This document shows positions 58,282 to 64,000 of a stretch of 64,000 nt of DNA, piece after piece. The first letter of the stretch is position 1. Each line of letters starts with the position of its first letter. The DNA comes from Streptomyces sp. NBC_00461. Its GTDB lineage: Bacteria > Actinomycetota > Actinomycetes > Streptomycetales > Streptomycetaceae. Both the position numbers and the translations under genes were made by a program. The notes under the pieces were generated by a model, which had not been told where the DNA came from, ran no database searches, and was given only the letters and a program-made list of their open reading frames with translations. The DNA is taken from the NCBI RefSeq assembly GCF_036013935.1, contig NZ_CP107902.1, forward strand, positions 8,775,001 to 8,839,000, in the 5' to 3' direction.

Positions 58282-59796
58282 ATGACCATCGCCGCGCGCA
58301 CCACTCGTCGTACCGCAGGCTCCGCCGCCGTCGCAGCGGCCTCGTTCCTGCTGCTGGCGGGAGCCGGCATCCTGGCCGCGCCGACCGCCTTCGCGGGCGT
58401 CCCCGGCGGTACCTCCGCCGTCGACCGCAACAGCGACTTCGACGGCGACGGCTACGACGACGTCCTCACCGGAGCCTCGGAGGGCACCGTCGACGGGAAG
58501 GAGGGCGCCGGGTACGTGACCGTCCAGTACGGCGCCCCCAACGGCATCGGAACCAACACCACCGTGCCCAAGGGCGAAGTCCAGGTCATCAGCCAGTCGA
58601 CCAAGGGCGTGCCCGGAACCTCCGAGACCGGGGACCGCTTCGGACAGGCCGTCGCCACCGGAGACCTTGACGGTGACGGCTACGACGACGCCGTCATCGG
58701 CGCGCCCGGCGAGGACGAGGGCACCGTGGAGGACGCGGGCCGGGTGACCGTCCTGTACGGGTCCAAGGCGGGCCTCGGCGCCGAGCGCACATCGAGCATC
58801 ACTGCCGCCCAGCCCACCGAGGGCGCCCGGTTCGGCCTCGCGGTGGCCGCCGCCCGGTTCTCCGGGGACATCGACGGCGACCAGCTCGTCGTCCTCGACC
58901 AGAAGGCGGGCCTGCACGTCTTCACCTACCACGCGGGCGTCCTGCGACAGGTCGGCACCCCGAAGTCCACCGGGCACACCCTCCAGGGGGCCTACCTGAC
59001 CACGGGTGACTACGACCGCGACGGCTTCGCCGACCTGGTCGTCTCCGGCTACAGCCCCGACGACGACTACGTCATGGGCTGGTCCGCCTACTACGCGGGC
59101 GGCGCCGAGGGCCTGAGCTACGGGCGCGACCTGCACGGCGGCCTGGGCACGGCCTCCGGTGACATCAACGGCGACGGCTACGACGACCTCGTCGTCGGCC
59201 AGCTCAGCGCCGTGGACGAGGCCACCGGTGACGCGGACGCGCCCGGCGGCCTGGTCGGCGTCTACTACGGCGGCGAGGACGGGCCTGCCGGCACCCAGGG
59301 CCCCGGCACCGCCCCGCAGTGGTGGTCGCAGAACTCCCCGGGCGTACCCGGTGCGGCGGAGCAGGGCGACGCCTGGGGCAACGACCTGTCCGTCGCCGAC
59401 GTCGACGGTGACGGCAAGGCCGACGTGGCCGTCGGCGCACCCGGCGAGGACGCGGACGGCGAAGCCGGTGCGGGCGCGGTGTGGCTGCTGCGCGGTTCCG
59501 CCAAGGGCCTGACCGGTACCCACGCCCAGTACTTCGACCAGAACACACCCGGTGTCCCCGGCACCGCCGAGGCCGGCGACGGATGGGGCGCGCAGGTGCG
59601 GCTCGTGGACACCGACGGCGACGGGCGGGCCGAGCTCGTGGCGGCCGCGCCCGACGAGAACGCCGGCGACGGCGCGGTGTGGCTGCTGCCCGCGAGCGGC
59701 AACGGGCTGCTCGCGGAAGGCTCCCGGTCGTACGGCGCCGCCGCCCTCGGCGGCAACGCCCACGGCGCCCACTTCGGCGCGGTGATCGACGAGTAA
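58282..59796 (+). CDS. Secreted FG-GAP (integrin-type) beta-propeller protein
   Basis: 504 residues: signal peptide (about 1-38), then about seven FG-GAP blades with calcium loops of the DxDGDGxDD type (DFDGDGYDDVLTGA, DLDGDGYDDAVIGAPGE, DINGDGYDDLVVG, DVDGDGKADVAVGAPGEDA, DTDGDGRAELVAAAPDE). Extracellular and calcium-stabilised, probably for adhesion or carbohydrate contact; no catalytic residues are evident. ATG 58282 with GGGGGAACC upstream. Ends before a strong hairpin. Confidence 0.85.
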   Translation: MTIAARTTRRTAGSAAVAAASFLLLAGAGILAAPTAFAGVPGGTSAVDRNSDFDGDGYDDVLTGASEGTVDGKEGAGYVTVQYGAPNGIGTNTTVPKGEVQVISQSTKGVPGTSETGDRFGQAVATGDLDGDGYDDAVIGAPGEDEGTVEDAGRVTVLYGSKAGLGAERTSSITAAQPTEGARFGLAVAAARFSGDIDGDQLVVLDQKAGLHVFTYHAGVLRQVGTPKSTGHTLQGAYLTTGDYDRDGFADLVVSGYSPDDDYVMGWSAYYAGGAEGLSYGRDLHGGLGTASGDINGDGYDDLVVGQLSAVDEATGDADAPGGLVGVYYGGEDGPAGTQGPGTAPQWWSQNSPGVPGAAEQGDAWGNDLSVADVDGDGKADVAVGAPGEDADGEAGAGAVWLLRGSAKGLTGTHAQYFDQNTPGVPGTAEAGDGWGAQVRLVDTDGDGRAELVAAAPDENAGDGAVWLLPASGNGLLAEGSRSYGAAALGGNAHGAHFGAVIDE

Positions 59797-59826
59797 CCCT
59801 TCGCGACCTCTGGACGCGCGAACACG

Positions 59827-59857
59827 GGCTGCCCGCCACGGGACCGGGCGGGCAGCC
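59827..59857. terminator. Hairpin, 11-bp stem, convergent genes
   Basis: GGCTGCCCGCC (59827-59837) pairs with GGCGGGCAGCC (59847-59857) over a 9-nt loop, between the FG-GAP gene and the end of the ABC transporter operon. Confidence 0.65.
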
Positions 59858-59905
59858 TGAGCACACCCGATGCGCCCCGCACCGCCACCCGTCCGGCCGT
59901 GCTCG

Positions 59906-61021
59906 TCAGGTGCCGGACGCGGAGGCCTCCGAACCCTGGGTGGCCCTGGCCGCGCGGCGCCGGGTCAGGCGGGTCCGCAGGCCCAGCCGTCCGCCGGTCA
60001 CCACGAGGGCGATGATCAGGACGATGCCGGTGAACAGGCTGGGGGCCCACTGAGCGGAGGTCGCCAGGCCGAGGCCCACCGTTCCGGTGCCGAGCAGCAG
60101 CACGGCGATGACCGTGCCCCATGAGTTGAAGCGGCCCGCACGCAGCTGGGTGGCACCGACGAAGGCGGCGGCGTAGGACGAGAGAAGGTACGGCGTGCCG
60201 GCCTCCGGGGAGCCCGAGCCGATCTGGGACGCGAAGACGACGCCCGCGAACCCCGCGATCGCCGAGGACGCCACGAGCGTGAGGAAACGCAGACGGTCGG
60301 TGGGCACCCCCTGCAGGCGTGCCGCGTCCGCATTGAAGCCCGTCGCGTACAGGCGTCGTCCGGTGGCGGTGTGCTCCAGGACGAACCACAGCGCGGTGGC
60401 CACCAGCAGGAGGTAGAGCACCGGGACGGTGAAGCCGCCGGCGCCCTTCTGCGCGATGCCGGCGAAGGATTCGCGCAGGAGTTTCACGCCCGTGATCGAC
60501 GTTCCGTCGGTGAACATCGTGATGAACGCCTGGATGAGCGACCCGGTCGCCAGGGTCGCGATGAACGAGTCCACCCGCAGCGTCACCACGACGAGTCCGT
60601 TGATCACGCCGATCACCAACGCGGTGCCCATGGCGAGGGCGATCGCCCCGCCGGCTCCGATGTCGGTCGACACGATCACCTTGGCGGTGATGACTCCGCT
60701 CAGCGACATGGTGTAGGCCAGCGACAGGTCGAAGACGCGCGCCGCCAGCGGCGGCACCACGCTGAGCGCGACCAGTCCGGTCACCGCGTTGCTGTTCAGC
60801 ACCTGCTGGAAGGTCGACCAGGTGGGAAACGTGTCCGGCGCCCAGAACGAGAACACGACGATGATCGCGATCCATACGTAGACCGCGCCGATGTTCGTGA
60901 ACGACAGGGACGTCAGCGCGCGCCGGCCCGTCGAGGGGCGGGCCGGCGGGAGGGGCGGCTCGCCCGCGGGTTCGCCGAGGTCCGGGCCGGTGCCGGTGGG
61001 GCCGGTGGTGGCGGTGCTCAT
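59906..61021 (-). CDS. Sugar ABC transporter permease (CUT2/RbsC type)
   Basis: 371 residues with about 9-10 membrane helices after a Pro/Gly-rich N-terminus. Family marks are GLVALSVVPPLAARVFDLSLAY, GVINGLVVVTLRVDSFIATLATGS, and AGVVFASQIGSGSPEAGTPYLL. Forms the channel of the importer. Start ATG 61021 overlaps the ATPase stop as ATGA. Confidence 0.88.
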   Translation of the reverse strand: MSTATTGPTGTGPDLGEPAGEPPLPPARPSTGRRALTSLSFTNIGAVYVWIAIIVVFSFWAPDTFPTWSTFQQVLNSNAVTGLVALSVVPPLAARVFDLSLAYTMSLSGVITAKVIVSTDIGAGGAIALAMGTALVIGVINGLVVVTLRVDSFIATLATGSLIQAFITMFTDGTSITGVKLLRESFAGIAQKGAGGFTVPVLYLLLVATALWFVLEHTATGRRLYATGFNADAARLQGVPTDRLRFLTLVASSAIAGFAGVVFASQIGSGSPEAGTPYLLSSYAAAFVGATQLRAGRFNSWGTVIAVLLLGTGTVGLGLATSAQWAPSLFTGIVLIIALVVTGGRLGLRTRLTRRRAARATQGSEASASGT

Positions 61022-62586
61022 GTTTCGGTTCCTTCCATGGCATGGACCAGCGTCGGCTCGGTGATGGCGTCCCCGGCGATCTCCCGGACGACCCGGCCGT
61101 CGCGCAGGACGAGGACACGGGTGCACAGCGCGAGCAGATCGCCCACGTCCGACGAGGAGACGATGACGCCCAGTCCCTGGGCCGCCTGCTGCTTGATCAG
61201 GTCGTAGAGCTGGAGCCGGGTGGCGATGTCGACACCGGCGGTCGGCTCGCACAGCACCAGCACCTCGGGTTCGAGGGCCAGGCAGCGGGCCATCACGACT
61301 TTCTGCTGGTTGCCCCCGCTGAGCGTGGTGATCGGGGCGTCACGGCCGGCCGTACGGATGCCGACCCGCTCCACCCAGCCGTCGACGAGCGCGTCCTCCT
61401 GACGGGCGTCGAGCGGACGCCGGCCCGAGCGCAGCCGGGACAGCAGCGGCAGCGTGAGGTTCTCGGCCACGCTGAACTCGCCGACGACACCTTGTCCGGC
61501 CCGGTCGGCAGGCACGAGCGGGATGCCGAGCCGGGCCGCACGGGAGACGTCGGTCCACTCGTCGGAGCGGGCGGGGCACCGCAGTTGGCCGTGCACCTCA
61601 CCGGTCCAGGCGCCGGTGACCACGTACGGCAGCATGTCGTGCCCGGAACCGGCGAGCCCGGCGATGCCGAGCAACTCGCCGCGGGCGAGCGTGAAATCGA
61701 GGCCCCGCAGCGGGCCGGCCGTCAACTCCCGCGCCTCCAGCGCCATTTCACTATGGAAGGAAGCGGTCGCTGCAGTCTTCGGGCGAGGGGTGGCCGCCGG
61801 TCCCGTGTCCTCGCCTGCCATCAGCGACGCGAGAGTCTGGGGTGTCAGGGCGCCGACCGGGCGAGTCGCGATCCGCCCGCCGCCGCGGATGACGGTCACC
61901 CGGTCCGCGATCTGGAAGACCTCGTCCAGCCGGTGCGACACGTACAGCACGCTCGCCCCGCCCCGCCGTACTTCGCGCACGATGTCCAGCAGCTTGGCCA
62001 CCTCGGTCGGGGGCAGCACGGCCGTGGGCTCGTCCAGCACGAGCAGGCCCTGGCCGCCGTCCCATCCCTGCAGTGCCGCGGCGATGGCCACGACCGTGCG
62101 CTGCACGGGGGTGGCGTCGACGAGCGGGCGGCGTACGTCGATGTCCAGGCCGAAGCGGTGGACGAGTTCGACCGTACGGCGCTCCTGCTCGCCCCACCGG
62201 ATGTTGCCGAAGCGGCTCCGGGCGAAGCCCCGGCTCAGGGCCAGGTTGTCCATCGCGCTCAACTCGCCGACCAGACCCAGCTCCTGGTGGACGAAGCGCA
62301 GCCGGTCGTGCTCCGCGCCGAGTTCGAACGGCTCTCCGTCCAGCCGCGCCTCGGCTCCGGGATCGGCCTGGTGGTAGCCGGCGAGAATCTTGATGAGGGT
62401 CGACTTCCCCGACCCGTTGGGGCCGATCAGGGCGTGGATCTCGCCAGGGGCGATCTCCAGGTCGACGTCCTGCAGTGCCTGGGTTCCGCCGAAGCGCTTG
62501 GACAGGCCGGTGATGCCGAGCACCGGCCGGGCCGGCGCGGTGACCGGTTCCCCGACCGGCGCGGAGCCTGTCTCGGGGCCGGTCAT
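61018..62586 (-). CDS. Sugar ABC transporter double ATPase (RbsA type)
   Basis: 522 residues with two ABC domains. The first has Walker A GPNGSGKST (55-63) and Walker B LLVLDEPTAV, but its signature is unusual (VQRTVVAIAAAL without LSGGQ). The second has a degenerate Walker A (GLAGSGHDM) and a good signature LSGGNQQKVVMARCL. The asymmetry resembles RbsA/MglA proteins, in which one site is degenerate. Start ATG 62586. Coupled to the permease. Confidence 0.87.
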   Translation of the reverse strand: MTGPETGSAPVGEPVTAPARPVLGITGLSKRFGGTQALQDVDLEIAPGEIHALIGPNGSGKSTLIKILAGYHQADPGAEARLDGEPFELGAEHDRLRFVHQELGLVGELSAMDNLALSRGFARSRFGNIRWGEQERRTVELVHRFGLDIDVRRPLVDATPVQRTVVAIAAALQGWDGGQGLLVLDEPTAVLPPTEVAKLLDIVREVRRGGASVLYVSHRLDEVFQIADRVTVIRGGGRIATRPVGALTPQTLASLMAGEDTGPAATPRPKTAATASFHSEMALEARELTAGPLRGLDFTLARGELLGIAGLAGSGHDMLPYVVTGAWTGEVHGQLRCPARSDEWTDVSRAARLGIPLVPADRAGQGVVGEFSVAENLTLPLLSRLRSGRRPLDARQEDALVDGWVERVGIRTAGRDAPITTLSGGNQQKVVMARCLALEPEVLVLCEPTAGVDIATRLQLYDLIKQQAAQGLGVIVSSSDVGDLLALCTRVLVLRDGRVVREIAGDAITEPTLVHAMEGTET

Positions 62587-62707
62587 GATCCGCTCCGTAC
62601 GGCCATGCCGCCTTCGGGGTGGAGGTAAAGCGTGGGATCGGTCAGCTGGACGGACATGTGCGGATTCCCATCTGCGCCTCGTCGCGCTTGCGGGTCGATA
62701 ACCAAGC

Positions 62708-62722
62708 TGAAATGACTTCAGT
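62708..62722. promoter_or_regulatory. Operator-like palindrome CTGAA-N5-TTCAG
   Basis: CTGAA at 62708-62712 and TTCAG at 62718-62722, in the gap between the binding-protein and ATPase genes, about 120 bp before the ATPase start. Similar in style to the palindrome at 63971-63989. Confidence 0.35.
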
Positions 62723-62732
62723 TATTGCGGTG

Positions 62733-62764
62733 GTGGGTGCCGAGGCGTGCCGCGGCACCCACCG
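62733..62764 (-). terminator. Hairpin after binding-protein gene inside operon
   Basis: GGTGGGTGCCG (62733-62743) pairs perfectly with CGGCACCCACC (62754-62764) over a 10-nt loop, seven bases after the binding-protein stop. It probably stops or slows part of the transcripts so that more binding protein than ATPase is made; stem-loops in this position are common in such operons. Confidence 0.6.
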
Positions 62765-62770
62765 TGACCG

Positions 62771-63916
62771 TCAGCTCTTGCCCCAGAGCTTCTTGAACTG
62801 GGCCTGGTAGTCCTCGACGAGCGGGAACTGCGTCTTGGTCGAGATCAGGTTGTCCTTGGTGATGACCATGAACGGCAGCTTCGCGTCCTGCGTGACCTTC
62901 ATCGACTGGCCGGTGAAGTGCCGCGCCAGCCCGTCGGCCTGTGCCCACGCGTTCTCGATGTGGTTGAACGCGATGGCGGCCTGCGTCTGGCCGGAGTGGA
63001 TGTACTCGTAGTTGGTGGCCTCGCCGACGTTGACGACCGTGTGCACCTTGTTCTGCAGCCCGGCGGCCCGCAGTGCGGCCGGCACGCCCACGTTCATCAG
63101 AGCCAGCGAGAAGGCGACGTGGGTGACCTTGGGGTGCGAGCGGAGGTAGGACACGACGCGGTCGGGCATGTCCTTGCCGATGGAGCTGATCGGCACGTCG
63201 ACCTTGTCGTACCCGCAGCCGGAGCACCATTTCTCGTACTCGCTGCGGAAGGTGGAGGCGACGGGCTTGAGGATGCCGTACGTCGGCAGGTCGAAGTAGA
63301 CGGTGTCCGCCTGGCCGTTGCTGTCGGAGGTCACCCAGGAGGCCATCAGCTTCCCCTCGATGGCCACCACGTCGGGTCCGTCGATCAGCATGCTGATGCC
63401 GTCGCCGGCCGTGTCGTCCGTGGAGGACTCGACGACGGGGATGTTCATGTCCATGAGCTGCCCCAGCTGCTTGGCGAAGACGCTCCGCGGGAAGCCGGAG
63501 GCGATCACCGCGTCGGGCTTGTCACGCACCGCCTGCGTCCAGGCGGCCTGGACCGACTGCGGGGTGCCCTGGGTGGGGATCTTGTTGACGGTCCAGCCCA
63601 GCACCTTGGCGGCCTGGCTGAAGTAGTTCGCCAGATCCTGGCAGGACTGCACGCCGCACAGGATGAAGTCGATCTTCCTGTCGGTCGGGATCGGCTTCCC
63701 GACGGGCTGGGTGATGCCGATCTGCGTGGGCCGCTTCGAGTACTGGGCGAGCACCTTCCGGGCCGCGTCGACACCGGCTGACCCGCCGCCCGCGGCCTTC
63801 GCGGAACTGTCGGCACCGGCGCTGCCGCCGCACGCGGCCAGGGCGAGCAGCCCGGCGGCGGTGAGCAGAGCGGTGGCGACCCGGGTGCGGCTCGCGGGGG
63901 TGGTTGTGCGACTCAT
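62771..63916 (-). CDS. Sugar ABC transporter substrate-binding lipoprotein (type-1 fold)
   Basis: 381 residues: lipoprotein signal with lipobox LAAC (ALLTAAGLLALAACGG), Gly/Ser linker, then a periplasmic-binding-protein type 1 fold (IDFILCGVQSCQDLANYF, VIASGFPRSVFAKQL, and HVAFSLALMNVGVPAAL). Two Cys pairs (CGVQSC and CSGCG) are unusual for the family and could make disulfides outside the cell. ATG 63916 has AGGAGA upstream. First gene of the operon that continues with the ATPase and permease. Confidence 0.87.
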   Translation of the reverse strand: MSRTTTPASRTRVATALLTAAGLLALAACGGSAGADSSAKAAGGGSAGVDAARKVLAQYSKRPTQIGITQPVGKPIPTDRKIDFILCGVQSCQDLANYFSQAAKVLGWTVNKIPTQGTPQSVQAAWTQAVRDKPDAVIASGFPRSVFAKQLGQLMDMNIPVVESSTDDTAGDGISMLIDGPDVVAIEGKLMASWVTSDSNGQADTVYFDLPTYGILKPVASTFRSEYEKWCSGCGYDKVDVPISSIGKDMPDRVVSYLRSHPKVTHVAFSLALMNVGVPAALRAAGLQNKVHTVVNVGEATNYEYIHSGQTQAAIAFNHIENAWAQADGLARHFTGQSMKVTQDAKLPFMVITKDNLISTKTQFPLVEDYQAQFKKLWGKS

Positions 63917-63970
63917 GGCACTTCTCCTGTCGACCGGGCGGCGGCTTGAGCCGCGCCTCCATGCCGTGCA

Positions 63971-63989
63971 ACCTGAGTTCAATTCAGGT
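63971..63989. promoter_or_regulatory. Operator-like palindrome upstream of ABC operon
   Basis: ACCTGA at 63971-63976 and TCAGGT at 63984-63989 with a 7-bp centre, about 55 bp upstream of the binding-protein gene. The sequence TTGAAC on the minus strand inside it could be a -35 box, so a repressor here would block the promoter. Confidence 0.4.
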
Positions 63990-64000
63990 GAATGTAAGCG

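Noticed and set aside
1..64000. tRNA, rRNA, CRISPR arrays, insertion sequences, prophage or integrase genes
   Set aside because: None of their characteristic sequences or proteins was found; the window appears to be ordinary chromosome plus the glycan locus.

Overview
The window is high-GC actinobacterial DNA, almost certainly from a Streptomyces chromosome. The evidence is very high GC at third codon positions, GTG and TTG starts, many 1-4 bp stop/start overlaps, an egtABCD ergothioneine operon, a GH11 xylanase/CE4 esterase pair, a conservon-type (CvnA-like) sensor, and rare TTA codons of the bldA type. I see no tRNA, rRNA, CRISPR array, transposase or integrase. The species cannot be named from the sequence alone.

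Left part (1-25.9 kb) is mixed housekeeping and accessory genes. In order: the end of an ECF sigma factor; a flavin monooxygenase; a small [2Fe-2S] protein; a macrolide-type glycosyltransferase; a HAD phosphatase with a structured leader; dodecin; an orphan CvnA-like sensor; an orphan sugar-binding lipoprotein with a DasR-like palindrome upstream; a Tat-type xylanase coupled to a CE4 esterase; a membrane Ser/Thr kinase; an alpha/beta hydrolase; the ergothioneine operon egtA-B-C-D without egtE; a bacterial PARG macrodomain protein; a tight antitoxin-like/PemK-MazF-like/cupin run; a flotillin with an NfeD-like partner; an amidase; and an MFS transporter with a beta-propeller protein.

Centre (25.9-53.0 kb) is one large polysaccharide locus and the most interesting part of the window. 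It holds: a polyprenyl-phosphate sugar transferase (initiating enzyme); two DegT-family aminotransferases; a Gfo/Idh oxidoreductase; a UDP-sugar epimerase; two hexapeptide acyltransferases; a WecB/WecC/WecG-like trio (making and transferring a ManNAcA-type uronic acid); RmlA; a truncated RmlB that looks fused to an RmlD tail; four family-2 glycosyltransferases; a Wzx flippase; three Wzz-like chain-length proteins, one fused to a Wzy/WaaL polymerase-ligase domain; and secreted or lipid-anchored proteins (a DMFase-like/DUF4082 protein and a parallel beta-helix lipoprotein). The content resembles a Wzx/Wzy pathway for an amino-uronic acid polymer, with parallels to enterobacterial common antigen, but in a Gram-positive actinomycete. 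No tyrosine kinase partner for the Wzz proteins is visible.

Right part (53.3-64 kb) holds a secreted M19-like metallohydrolase with an F5/8C domain, a TetR regulator, an ankyrin/HEAT protein, a small acidic protein, a secreted FG-GAP beta-propeller protein, and a sugar ABC transporter operon (binding protein, double ATPase, permease) with operator-like palindromes and an internal hairpin after the binding-protein gene. The operon's upstream region is cut by the window edge.
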